This document shows positions 1 to 7,556 of a stretch of DNA of 44,667 bases, piece after piece. Each line of letters starts with the position of its first letter. Position 1 is the stretch's first letter. The notes under the pieces were generated by a model that searched no databases, had not been told where the DNA came from, and saw only the letters and a program-made list of their open reading frames with translations. The stretch is from Deltaproteobacteria bacterium (GTDB taxonomy: Bacteria; Myxococcota_A; UBA9160; SZUA-336), in assembly GCA_029261895.1 (NCBI GenBank), contig JAJDAK010000056.1:1-44667 (forward strand), written 5' to 3'. The position numbers and the translations under genes are program-made.

Positions 1-23
1 CGTAAGCAACTCAAGGAGCTCTC

Positions 24-662
24 ATGAAAACGAAAAAGCTATTCCACCGTTGGTCCGTTCTCTTCGTCATCATCGTATTCATACCAGGCTGTACCGTTTT
101 CGGTATCCGCTATGTGGAGGAACCCGACTATCATGTGGAGAAGACGGATGGACCGTTCGAACTGCGCCACTACCCCGAATACCTCATCGCCGAGACCGAG
201 GTCCGGTCCAACTACGATGACGCATCATCGATCGCGTTCTCCCGACTGTTCGACTACATCTCTGGCAAAAACAAATCAGACTCCAAGATCCAGATGACCG
301 CCCCTGTGCTCCAGGACACAAGTGGCGACGAGATCCAAATGACAGCGCCGGTCTTGCAAACGAGTCAAGGTGAACGCTGGATGATGGCGTTCGTCCTACC
401 AGCCGAGTACACGCTCGAAACCGCGCCACGCCCCACAGACCCGCTCGTTCAACTCAGACGCGTACCCGCCGAACAAGTTGCATCACTTCGCTACACCGGG
501 CGCTTGAGTGAGGAGAGCATTCAGACCCACTCCGAGCGCCTACAAGATTGGCTTGCCGCCAACAACTACCCATCTCGTTCCGATGCACGCTCAGCAGGCT
601 ACGACCCACCATGGACGCTATGGTTTCTACGACGAAACGAGATCCATATCAGTATCGAGTAG
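24..662 (+). CDS. SOUL family heme-binding lipoprotein
   Basis: This 212-residue protein begins with a lipoprotein signal: a basic start, a hydrophobic stretch and a lipobox ending FIPGC at about residue 23, so it is probably anchored to a membrane on the periplasmic side. The rest matches the SOUL/heme-binding family: EVRSNYDDASSIAFSRLFDYI, then two copies of IQMTAPVLQ about 14 residues apart, and a C-terminal PPWTLWFLRRNEI. The MTAPV motif is the family hallmark, and a doubled form is, as I recall, common in bacterial members. An AAGGAG ribosome binding site lies just upstream of the ATG. SOUL proteins bind heme or related tetrapyrroles, but their bacterial role is poorly defined. Nothing nearby shows heme metabolism. 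Family call is firm; function is not. Confidence 0.85.
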   Translation: MKTKKLFHRWSVLFVIIVFIPGCTVFGIRYVEEPDYHVEKTDGPFELRHYPEYLIAETEVRSNYDDASSIAFSRLFDYISGKNKSDSKIQMTAPVLQDTSGDEIQMTAPVLQTSQGERWMMAFVLPAEYTLETAPRPTDPLVQLRRVPAEQVASLRYTGRLSEESIQTHSERLQDWLAANNYPSRSDARSAGYDPPWTLWFLRRNEIHISIE

Positions 663-924
663 ATCGAGCGCACCCCTCAACTGACCCATCGTTTACTCGC
701 GACCGCATGATGATGCGGCGGACAGCTGTCTCAGTTGTCGATCCGTACGACGGTCAAAGGCCGCCAGAGCGCCTTGCAACAGTTTGGCTCCGAACCAACG
801 AATCGGCTCGGACGGCCAATTCAGATTCCGTCTTAGTAGCGCAGCTTCACATGTTGGGGCTCTGACCTTCACACCGAAAGTGCCAAAGCGGTCGTTGACT
901 GGATCAAAAATATCTAGTCGCAAA

Positions 925-1075
925 TGGAGCAATCGAACGTCCTCGAACCGGCGACAACGACGTTGGCAAGAGAGCCCGACGACGAGGAAGATCGGTGAGT
1001 TAGCCTCTAACAACCGGCAGGGAGCGGCGAGGAGTGGCAATGGGCTGCACCGAGGACGGCACTCAGACGGCGCCG
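925..1075 (-). repeat. Relic att site and left end of an older related element
   Basis: Positions 925-969 align without gaps to the 45-bp att core at 3349-3393 and 12856-12900 (7 mismatches of 45). The similarity continues rightward through about 1075, matching 3394-3500, which is element-internal DNA and not tRNA. This is therefore the decayed left boundary of a related element that once used the same tRNA-Gly. Read on the plus strand in the integrase frame, the relic still encodes TTLA followed by REPDDEEDR and a stop, parallel to RDSDPEEDQ-stop at the younger left end. The rest of the 442-base gap between 662 and 1105 shows no gene that I can support. Confidence 0.7.
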
Positions 1076-1104
1076 GCTTAGCGGCTGGTTCTGTGTAGAA
1101 TTCG

Positions 1105-1434
1105 GTGGTGGGGACTTGGAACTCAAAAAGGATCGGACGAGCGCTGCTAACGGCCATATTGATGGCCCTAGTCACGTATGGGTGGGTAGAGCGCGACCTG
1201 CCAACAGCGGTCCCGTTCCCTCAACCGGTAGGGCACGCCTCCTGGGGCATGAGCGTGGCAGAGGTAGAAGCCCGATACCCCGGGGGCTTGCGCCAAGGGG
1301 AACACACCCGAATTCACGTCAGCCAGATCGCGCTGGGCCAATCTAACCAAATCGACCTGGCCATCATTCTAGCCGACGTCTCAACCGAACTTAGTGAGAG
1401 CAGCCATGACCACAACGCGCAAGTATGTAGCTGA
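1105..1434 (+). CDS. Small membrane-anchored hypothetical protein, probably a remnant
   Basis: An open frame of 109 codons from a GTG. It has one hydrophobic N-terminal segment (about residues 12-24) and then a WGMSVAEVEARYPG stretch. That WGMS..EV pattern recurs at the start of the mature part of small periplasmic proteins of unknown function, so some coding past is likely. The C-terminal tail (SESSHDHNAQVCS) looks out of frame or eroded, and the protein is short for that type. It lies between the relic att copy and the antiporter gene, in DNA that seems to belong to an old integrated segment. I would treat it as a hypothetical or truncated gene. Confidence 0.35.
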   Translation: MVGTWNSKRIGRALLTAILMALVTYGWVERDLPTAVPFPQPVGHASWGMSVAEVEARYPGGLRQGEHTRIHVSQIALGQSNQIDLAIILADVSTELSESSHDHNAQVCS

Positions 1435-1518
1435 AGGATTCGTTGATCGGCACATCCCCCGCCGGAGGCACGTCCCCGGCAAGGATAGTCAGAAGACCAG
1501 GCAAAATCACCGGGGACG

Positions 1519-3114
1519 ATGATGGATTTCGAATGGATCGCCATTGCCCTGGGAGATGTTGTGTGGATTTCCATCGCATTCGTGCTGGGTCTCCTGTCAA
1601 GGTCGGTGGGACTCCCGCCCATGGTCGGATTTCTCGCGACCGGATTTCTACTCAACGCCTACGGAATCGACAGCGGGGAAACGCTTGAGAAGCTCTCGGA
1701 TCTCGGCATCACCTTGTTGTTGTTCACCGTCGGGCTGAAGCTCAATCTTCGTACGCTCGCAAGACCACAAGTATGGGCCGTGACGGGCTTACACACCTCC
1801 ATTGTCGTGGTGGTCTTCGGTTTCACGATCTATGCATTGTCCCTGTCCGGTGTGTCTTTTCTCTCCGATCTAGACCTATCGCGCGCGCTGCTAATTGCGT
1901 TTGCGCTGAGCTTTTCCAGCACAGTGTTTGTTGTAAAGGTGCTTGAAGAAAAAGGCGAGATGGCTTCGCTACACGGTCGAATCGCGGTCGGCATTTTGAT
2001 CATGCAGGATATCGGAGCCGTCATTTTCCTCGCCGTCTCTACCGCTACATGGCCATCGATCTGGGCATTGTTGATTGTTCTACTCGTTCCTCTGCGACCG
2101 ATGCTGCATCAATTGCTACAGCGCGTCGGTCATGGCGAACTCCTCGTTCTTTATGGATTCCTGCTTGCTCTGGGTGGCGCGGAAATCTTCGAATTGGTCG
2201 GGTTAAAAGGTGACCTGGGCGCTCTCGTTTTAGGCGTGCTGATTGCCAACCACCGCAAGGCTGACGAGATGGCTAAGACCATGCTCGGTTTTAAGGACCT
2301 TTTCTTGCTTGGCTTCTTCCTTTCCATCGGACTATCCGGTCAACCGACACTAGAAACAGTCGTGATTGGCGCATTGATCGCGCCTTTTGTGTTCTTCAAG
2401 TCGGCGCTCTTTTTTGGCCTGCTGACGGGATTCAAACTGCGAGCTCGTACTTCGCTGCTTGCTTCGCTGAACCTGACCAACTTTAGCGAGTTTGGGCTTA
2501 TCGTCGCTGCTATCGGTGTCGCCAATGGCTGGATTGATCGTGAGTGGTTGATTGTCATCGCGATTGCACAGTCTTTGTCCTTCGCAATCGCTGCCGGACT
2601 CAATTCGGTCTCCCATCAACTCTACACGCGACACCGGGCGACTTGGAAACGCTTGCAAAGAGCTGATCTTCTCGCGGAGGATCAGTCACTCGACATCGGG
2701 GGGGCAACAATTGCAGTTATCGGCATGGGCGGGATAGGCACTGGAACCTACGACAAGATGCGTGAGATCTATGGCGACACCGTCGTCGGTGTGGACATTG
2801 ATCCGGTAACAGCAAACAACCAACGGTCATTGGGACGAAATGTTCTGCGTGGCGATCCCAGTGACGCGGATTTCTGGGATCGCATCCAGGCGACCCATAC
2901 ACTCGAAACCGTGATGTTGGCACTGCCGAAACTAACGATAAATCTGGCTGTTCTTGAACAGCTTAGGTCCGCCTCGTTTACCGGACGAGTAGCGGCAACC
3001 GCAAGATTTCCGGACGAGGTGGAAATGCTGAAGGAAGCGGGCGCACACACAGTGTTCAACATCTACACGGAAGCTGGCGCAGGATTCGCCGCGCATTTCG
3101 TTGCGAAGGGGTAA
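1519..3114 (+). CDS. CPA2-type monovalent cation/proton antiporter with RCK (TrkA-N) domain
   Basis: A 531-residue inner-membrane protein of the KefB/KefC/YbaL type. Residues about 1-370 form a multi-helix Na+/H+ exchanger domain: the GLPPMVGFLATGFLLNAYG entry helix, FALSFSSTVFVVKVLEEKGE, QDIGAVIF, and LKGDLGALVLGVLIANH are all typical CPA2 signatures. From about residue 394 a Rossmann nucleotide-binding domain follows (IAVIGMGGIGTGTYDKM, then GVDIDP), as in RCK/TrkA-N gating domains. It probably exchanges K+ or Na+ for protons under control of a bound nucleotide or thiol. Two ATGs in tandem follow a GGGGA motif; I use the first. It stands alone, with no ancillary KefF/KefG flavoprotein gene. 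It lies between the relic att copy and the tRNA relic, so it could be old island cargo. Confidence 0.88.
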   Translation: MMDFEWIAIALGDVVWISIAFVLGLLSRSVGLPPMVGFLATGFLLNAYGIDSGETLEKLSDLGITLLLFTVGLKLNLRTLARPQVWAVTGLHTSIVVVVFGFTIYALSLSGVSFLSDLDLSRALLIAFALSFSSTVFVVKVLEEKGEMASLHGRIAVGILIMQDIGAVIFLAVSTATWPSIWALLIVLLVPLRPMLHQLLQRVGHGELLVLYGFLLALGGAEIFELVGLKGDLGALVLGVLIANHRKADEMAKTMLGFKDLFLLGFFLSIGLSGQPTLETVVIGALIAPFVFFKSALFFGLLTGFKLRARTSLLASLNLTNFSEFGLIVAAIGVANGWIDREWLIVIAIAQSLSFAIAAGLNSVSHQLYTRHRATWKRLQRADLLAEDQSLDIGGATIAVIGMGGIGTGTYDKMREIYGDTVVGVDIDPVTANNQRSLGRNVLRGDPSDADFWDRIQATHTLETVMLALPKLTINLAVLEQLRSASFTGRVAATARFPDEVEMLKEAGAHTVFNIYTEAGAGFAAHFVAKG

Positions 3115-3262
3115 GGGCTCGACAGAAACGCACAGTGATCACGGCACCCTATGATGGGGGCTACGCTTGTGGCTACGACCGGAAGGTTGCCAGTAGCGGT
3201 TTCTATCTTTCCGGTGTCCTCGCACATACAGTGCCCGAACCCGTCTAGGGGAGATAGGTCGG

Positions 3263-3303
3263 CTTGGCTACGTGAAGCTCTACCAACCGAGCTACTCCCC
3301 CAC
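3263..3303 (-). pseudogene. Decayed tRNA-Gly 5' half
   Basis: Bases 3263-3297 match the 5' half and anticodon loop of the intact tRNA-Gly (12893-12927) with 4 mismatches in 35. The acceptor end (to 3303) has diverged, and the 3' half, expected at about 3220-3262, is barely recognisable. It cannot fold into a full cloverleaf. Its position just left of the tRNA terminator copy suggests it is what remains of the tRNA-side junction of the older element whose left end is at 925. Confidence 0.6.
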
Positions 3304-3304
3304 T

Positions 3305-3339
3305 AAAAAAGCCCCTCCGCGTAACTCCGCGAAGAGGCT
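3305..3339 (-). terminator. Rho-independent terminator, displaced copy from tRNA-Gly
   Basis: On the minus strand an 11-bp stem (AGCCTCTTCGC pairing with GCGGAGGGGCT, one or two G-T pairs) is followed by six T. It is a near-duplicate of the terminator at 12812-12846 and lies at the same distance from the tRNA 3' fragment, so it is the original downstream terminator of the tRNA gene, moved away by insertion of the element. Confidence 0.75.
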
Positions 3340-3348
3340 TTCAAAAAC

Positions 3349-3393
3349 TGGAGCACGAGACCGGACTCGAACCGGCGACAACCACGTTGGCAA
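3349..3393 (-). repeat. attL: 45-bp tRNA-Gly 3'-half direct repeat
   Basis: Bases 3349-3393 are identical to 12856-12900. They cover the CCA end, acceptor 3' strand, T arm and anticodon 3' stem of tRNA-Gly and stop exactly at the 5' side of the anticodon loop. Adding the terminator copies gives an 89-bp repeat (3305-3393 and 12812-12900) with 5 mismatches and no gaps. Tyrosine recombinases often cut at the anticodon loop, so the crossover is probably at or near 3387-3393. Confidence 0.85.
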
Positions 3394-3757
3394 GGGACTC
3401 AGACCCCGAGGAAGACCAGTAACTTAGCCCTCTAACGCCGGCAGCTCGCGGCGAGGAGCGGCAACGGGCTGCACCTAGGACGGCACTGGGAACCAGAAAC
3501 GGCACCCAGGCGGCACTGACAGAGTGGCCGGGTGATAGGATCGGAAGCTATGGGAATGGAGTGCTCCCTAGTATTACCTCGGTGGCACATACGGTGGCAC
3601 ATCCACTCGGCATGCTTTACGGGCTGGTATCATCGGATCCGGATGCGGACCGAATTTCTGACACCGCCACTACTCACATTCAACCCACCCCGTCGCCATG
3701 GATAAGGCGCCTTGTCTTTTGGGTCCGCGTCCTCCGAGCACGTACGGAAGGTTGTAA
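3394..3757. other. Element left-end noncoding region with repeated GGCAC motifs
   Basis: No supported gene lies here; the frame 3561-3761 has no recognisable features. The first 100 bases match the relic left end at 970-1075. GGCAC occurs at 3482, 3501, 3512, 3584 and 3596, the first three preceded by C and spaced 11-19 bases apart. Repeats of this kind next to an att core are candidate arm-type binding sites for the integrase or excisionase. This is inference from position and repetition only. Confidence 0.35.
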
Positions 3758-5011
3758 GTGAAACCGGACAAATTCAAGATCAGGGTTGAGGAGTTGATTG
3801 GGCGAGCGATGGCACCGCCCACGGGCGACGTCGTGCGTTTGATGGGCCGAATCAGATTGGATCGGGCGGGCTCAGAAGCAATTAATGAATTGGTCGATTG
3901 CCTGCTCGCCCATCGGTGGGAAGCCGCGTTTTCCGAGAAGTTCGTACAAGATCACGTCGGGCGCGCAATGCAGAAATCACTATCCGGCGCCAATGCAGAA
4001 GTCGTTTCGGGAGATTTGATCAAAGGATTGAGCTCGTTTGATGAGTGGCAGGAAGTTTTCTTTCCAATACTCGGCTTGCAACTGAACGACCGGGAGTCGT
4101 TGCAGATAGGTCGTGTCGACTTCATAAACAGCAGTGAAACAAACGTAGATTCGTTGCTTGATCGGGCGAATGCGGTGATCGACAGAACCACCAATTCCCA
4201 GGAGGAAAAAGCGCTTTTCAAAGCTCAGGCTGCTGAAGTGGTTCGCTCCGCTCTTGGCCATCCGGTGTTCTGTCGATATTCCGTTTTGGCGGACCCAACA
4301 AGGGCCGTCGAATTAGCAGAGATGGAATGCATGCGCAGCCTCAACTTTCTACGGTTTGCCGCCCCATTTGTTCGTGGTTCCCACTACTACATTGGCCTCG
4401 GACTGCCTGGCGAAGTTCCGTTCGCAAACCGAACCCACCTAACTTTCTCTTCCGCTGGAAGCTTTAAGCAACACCATGGCTGGTCCGGACGATTTAGATC
4501 CCTTGCACTAGGAACGAAACAACTCTCCCACCTCGAAGAGCTTGGCATTTTGCGCGCAGCGGAGATGCTCCGTGCGGATTCGCTTTCCGATTTCGAGCAA
4601 CGTCTTTTGGCCTCGATCGAATGGTTCGGGCGATCGATGTCACTTCTGGAGTACGACTTTCAGCTGCTCTGCTTGATTACCTCTCTTGAATCCTTGCTCA
4701 GCCCTTCTGACGACAGAGGTGTACGACATGCGGTAAGCGAAGGTGTGGCCGTCGTCCTCGGAAACGACCTGGATGAAAGGCGGACCGTAGAGTCAGAAAT
4801 AGCGGATCTCTACCAAAAGCGGAGCCGAATTACGCACGGCGGTAATCAGCGGATATCCATCAGTGACGTGATCAACCTGACAAGTTTAACGGCGCAGTTC
4901 CTCCTATGGGCATTAGGGAAGCGGGATGAATTTCGAAGTCGCAAAGAACTGCGCAACTGGATTCGCGATCAATTGCTCACGCCTGGTCAATCGGATCTCG
5001 GAGAGCAATAG
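3758..5011 (+). CDS. ApeA-like HEPN domain protein, candidate defence RNase
   Basis: A 417-residue soluble protein with a GTG start 7 bases after GGAAGG. The C-terminal part (about residues 290-390) fits the Apea-like HEPN domain: a helix with ITSLESLLSP, a helix starting RHAVSEGVAVVLG, and LYQKRSRITHGG. The last contains the HEPN catalytic motif R-x4-H (R355 to H360). HEPN domains with this motif are usually metal-independent RNases, and the ApeA group includes abortive-infection proteins. The N-terminal 280 residues are unrecognised; they might hold a sensing domain, as in ApeA. It is the first cargo gene inside attL, a usual place for accessory defence genes. No second toxin-antitoxin partner is adjacent. 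HEPN assignment is good, anti-phage role is inference. Confidence 0.7.
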   Translation: MKPDKFKIRVEELIGRAMAPPTGDVVRLMGRIRLDRAGSEAINELVDCLLAHRWEAAFSEKFVQDHVGRAMQKSLSGANAEVVSGDLIKGLSSFDEWQEVFFPILGLQLNDRESLQIGRVDFINSSETNVDSLLDRANAVIDRTTNSQEEKALFKAQAAEVVRSALGHPVFCRYSVLADPTRAVELAEMECMRSLNFLRFAAPFVRGSHYYIGLGLPGEVPFANRTHLTFSSAGSFKQHHGWSGRFRSLALGTKQLSHLEELGILRAAEMLRADSLSDFEQRLLASIEWFGRSMSLLEYDFQLLCLITSLESLLSPSDDRGVRHAVSEGVAVVLGNDLDERRTVESEIADLYQKRSRITHGGNQRISISDVINLTSLTAQFLLWALGKRDEFRSRKELRNWIRDQLLTPGQSDLGEQ

Positions 5012-5119
5012 GACTTACGATTGGTAGAAAGCATCAAATGTGAGGGTCGTGGCGTGTAGAAGCTGAAGTCTCGAACGATCCTCGGTGGCTACATCAGCTC
5101 AGAACGGGAGGAACTAGTA

Positions 5120-5743
5120 ATGAACGGAAAGTGGATAGTACTCATTTTGCTGTTTCCAATGAGTTCTGTTTCAGCCGAAACGATTCATGGCTGCGTAAAC
5201 CAAAAAAGTGGGAAGCTGCGGATCGTTGGGACCCTTGGGCAGTGCAAGGACGGCAAAGAGGCAGTGATATCGTGGAATTCCGCGGGTCCGGAAGGTCCAC
5301 AGGGTCCGCAAGGGCCAAACGGCGACCCTGGCGAGGCTGCTGCGGATCCAACACCGGTGGTGCTCGTGGGTTTCACATCTCAGACGACCCCGGGCGATGC
5401 AGGCGCGCTCGGAATGACTAAGCTCTGCGCGGCCGAGTTTACCGGAAGTCGGTTCTGCACGAGTAAGGAAGTGCTCCTAACAGCCGATGTGCCGGATGAT
5501 CTAACGGACAACGCTTGGGTCCGCCCATCACCGATGCCCGTCAGTCATAGCCGTGCCAGTCCAGGCGTTACAACACGCTTACTGGATGCATCTGGTGTCG
5601 AAACAGACCCCGAGTTCATGACGTGCGAAGCGTGGCGCGCGACTACGAAATCAGGTCTATCACTGGACTCTGACGGCCGCTTTTCGACAACGAGCTGTAC
5701 CGAGAGCCTTCGGGTATCGTGCTGTGCCGAGGGAACAGAGTAG
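5120..5743 (+). CDS. Secreted protein with short collagen-like repeat
   Basis: A 207-residue protein with a clear signal peptide (cleavage about after VSA at residue 19) and a GGGAGGAA ribosome binding site. The mature start has the pattern CVNQKSGKLRIV...CKDGKEAVISWN, often found just before collagen-like Gly-X-Y segments in bacterial surface proteins. A short Gly-X-Y run follows (about residues 54-72). The C-terminal 130 residues contain six cysteines, including a CC pair near the end, suggesting a disulfide-bonded exported domain. Function is unknown; surface attachment is possible. It lies convergent to the exported protein at 5757, both within the integrated element. Confidence 0.7.
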   Translation: MNGKWIVLILLFPMSSVSAETIHGCVNQKSGKLRIVGTLGQCKDGKEAVISWNSAGPEGPQGPQGPNGDPGEAAADPTPVVLVGFTSQTTPGDAGALGMTKLCAAEFTGSRFCTSKEVLLTADVPDDLTDNAWVRPSPMPVSHSRASPGVTTRLLDASGVETDPEFMTCEAWRATTKSGLSLDSDGRFSTTSCTESLRVSCCAEGTE

Positions 5744-5756
5744 AACTGCAGGCTGG

Positions 5757-6272
5757 CTACGGTGACTTCTCTACGCGCTTGCAGGTGCCAAAGTTGATGT
5801 AGGCCCCCGTACCCAGCGTTGCAGTGTCGACGAACTCTGAACCATCATTGACGACCTTGATAGAAGAGCCGAGCTTTCCAGCCGGAGCCACGGTTGTGTA
5901 GATACCTCCATGGCCAACAGTCGCCGGTTCGGAGGCGCAATCCACGATTTCGCCGGATTCCTTGCGTGTACATCTGATGTACCGAGTTCCACGAAAATCC
6001 AGAAACACCACAACCGTTGCATTGCCCGTTGAGCAACCCGATACGGAGCAGGAATAGGACTGCTGCGAGTAGCACCCCCACATATCTCCTCGCCGAGCAA
6101 TTGGCTCCGCGAGTTCTCCGATGCGCGCCAAATCGGCCGATAGTTCAGCGTCATCCGCTAAGGCCCAATCGTTTGCAAACATCAACGCTCCTGCGATGCA
6201 CGCCAATAGTGCGCTCAGAAGCGACCAACTTTGGTGAGCCCGGAGCGGCTCGGTTGCTACCTTTGACGACAT
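5757..6272 (-). CDS. Exported hypothetical protein, Cys-rich
   Basis: A 171-residue protein on the strand opposite to its neighbours. It has an N-terminal hydrophobic segment (LLSALLACIAGALMFA) with a plausible cleavage after ALA near residue 40, so it is probably secreted or periplasmic. The mature part has CYSQQSYSCSVSGC, then a beta-rich section (VVVFLDFRGTRYIRC, GGIYTTVAP) with further cysteines. I do not recognise the family. The ATG overlaps the start of the DUF5681 gene on the other strand, and a GAGG motif lies a few bases upstream. It is the only minus-strand gene inside the element and ends 13 bases from the collagen-like gene. Confidence 0.55.
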   Translation of the reverse strand: MSSKVATEPLRAHQSWSLLSALLACIAGALMFANDWALADDAELSADLARIGELAEPIARRGDMWGCYSQQSYSCSVSGCSTGNATVVVFLDFRGTRYIRCTRKESGEIVDCASEPATVGHGGIYTTVAPAGKLGSSIKVVNDGSEFVDTATLGTGAYINFGTCKRVEKSP

Positions 6273-6627
6273 GATGAATCCTCAGGAACAGGGTGAAACA
6301 GGCGCCAATCGTGACCCAAACGGTCGATTTCTCAAAGGCCGTTCTGGGAACCCCGGTGGGAGGCCGAGGGGCGAGTCGGTCCTCACCGAAATCGAACGTC
6401 AACTTGAGCTGGCCTCGGATGACGGGCGTCCGATGCGCGTGCGGTTGGTCGAAAAGCTGTTGAATCGAGCGCTCGGGGGCGATATGCGAGCGATGGACCT
6501 GGTGCTGAAGCGCGTAGCGCCGGAACGCCTCGCGGTGGACCATAAAAACGACGTTCCGATGCTAATCGTTCGGGATTACACTGGCCGGTCGCTGGTTTCC
6601 GGCCCAGGCGAGGCTGCGGAACAGTAG
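6271..6627 (+). CDS. DUF5681 domain protein
   Basis: A 118-residue protein whose N-terminal third has the DUF5681 signature NGRFLKGRSGNPGGRPRG. A helical part follows (LVEKLLNRALGGDMRAMDLVLKRVAPE). Such proteins are common in prophages and integrated elements, often next to terminase genes, and the basic GNPGGRP segment resembles a DNA-binding arm; the biochemical role is not established. Here there is no large terminase gene. Two ATG codons occur in tandem (6271 and 6274) with no clear Shine-Dalgarno sequence. The first overlaps by two bases the start codon of the divergent gene at 6272. Confidence 0.7.
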   Translation: MMNPQEQGETGANRDPNGRFLKGRSGNPGGRPRGESVLTEIERQLELASDDGRPMRVRLVEKLLNRALGGDMRAMDLVLKRVAPERLAVDHKNDVPMLIVRDYTGRSLVSGPGEAAEQ

Positions 6628-6713
6628 TAAAGCGCGGCTGCGCACACGCCCGCGCGATGCCGATCGCGTGCCGCGCGGTTGACGGCAAGCCCCTTCGTGG
6701 TTGTAATCGTCGA

Positions 6714-7313
6714 ATGCGATGCCAAAACTGCCCGAAGCCGGCCTCAATCCGCGTCGGTCCAACGGATGAGCAGAGTATTCCACTGTGCGTGGATTGCCAT
6801 CTGAAGTTCGTACAAGCCACAGCAATCAAAGATGATCTCTATGCGGGCCAGATGAACATGTTGATGGATATGGCCGAGGCGATCTCAGGTGTGCGGGGCG
6901 TCATGCCTCGAATCCCGCGCCGCACTCTCGCGGTACCCGGAGGAAACGTGACATTCAACAACATCAAGATCGACAACAGCTCGATCGGCGTAATCAACAC
7001 TGGAACGATCGGCCAGGTCGATACGGCCATCGGTGCTCTGAAGCAGTCCGGCGACGGCGATGCCGCCGAAGCGCTGAAGGGGCTGACGGAAGCGATCGTG
7101 ACGAATACCGAACTAACCACGGAAGCGAAGAACGAAGTCCTGGATATACTAAGCGTCCTATCGTCCGAAGCGACGGTACCGTCCGATTCTCGCCGATCCG
7201 CCGCAATGCGGCCCCTACTGGATCAAATCGGATCCGTGCTCAACCTTGTAACCTCAGCAGCCAACGCTTGGGCGCAGTACGGTCCTGCGATCGAGCAGTT
7301 GTTCAAGCAGTAG
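6714..7313 (+). CDS. Zinc-ribbon protein with NTGTIGQVD module, unknown function
   Basis: About 199 residues from the ATG at 6714, which puts a zinc ribbon at the extreme N-terminus (CxxC at residues 3-6, CxxC near 25-28). An earlier ATG at 6657 would add 19 residues of poor quality. After a Pro/Arg-rich linker comes a short beta segment with alternating Asn and Ile (NVTFNNIKIDNSSIGVINTG), then TIGQVDTAIGALK, several amphipathic helices (EALKGLTEAI, AKNEVLDILSVLSSEA) and a hydrophobic C-terminal helix region (IGSVLNLVTSAANAWAQYGPAIEQLF). I recall comparable Asn-rich-beta plus helix modules in hypothetical proteins of mobile elements but know no function. The weakly hydrophobic tail might associate with membranes. 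No enzyme motif is seen. Confidence 0.6.
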   Translation: MRCQNCPKPASIRVGPTDEQSIPLCVDCHLKFVQATAIKDDLYAGQMNMLMDMAEAISGVRGVMPRIPRRTLAVPGGNVTFNNIKIDNSSIGVINTGTIGQVDTAIGALKQSGDGDAAEALKGLTEAIVTNTELTTEAKNEVLDILSVLSSEATVPSDSRRSAAMRPLLDQIGSVLNLVTSAANAWAQYGPAIEQLFKQ

Positions 7314-7556
7314 CGTCACCAGCTGGGGCGCGTAGCGTCATAGGGTTGATCCACAGTCAGTGGGCCGCAGAGAATCCGCTTCAAATACAAACTCACACTC
7401 GTGCGGGTGTGCCAAAAATGTCCTGTGAAATGGGGGCGGGAACGGACGTTGTGGTGGTAAAGTAGCCACGGGGGCAACGGGTCTGCAGCCCGGGTCGTCG
7501 TGCTCCAGGCGGCCGGCCTCCAACAACGAATGGGGCACCGCGAGGAGCCGCGGACC

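Noticed and set aside
282..360. Tandem IQMTAPVLQ repeat as a recent duplication
   Set aside because: The underlying DNA differs at many positions, and a doubled MTAPV motif is, as I recall, common in bacterial SOUL proteins.
3561..3761. Possible 66-residue protein before the HEPN gene
   Set aside because: No ribosome binding site, no motif, and the frame lies across repeated GGCAC motifs of the element end.
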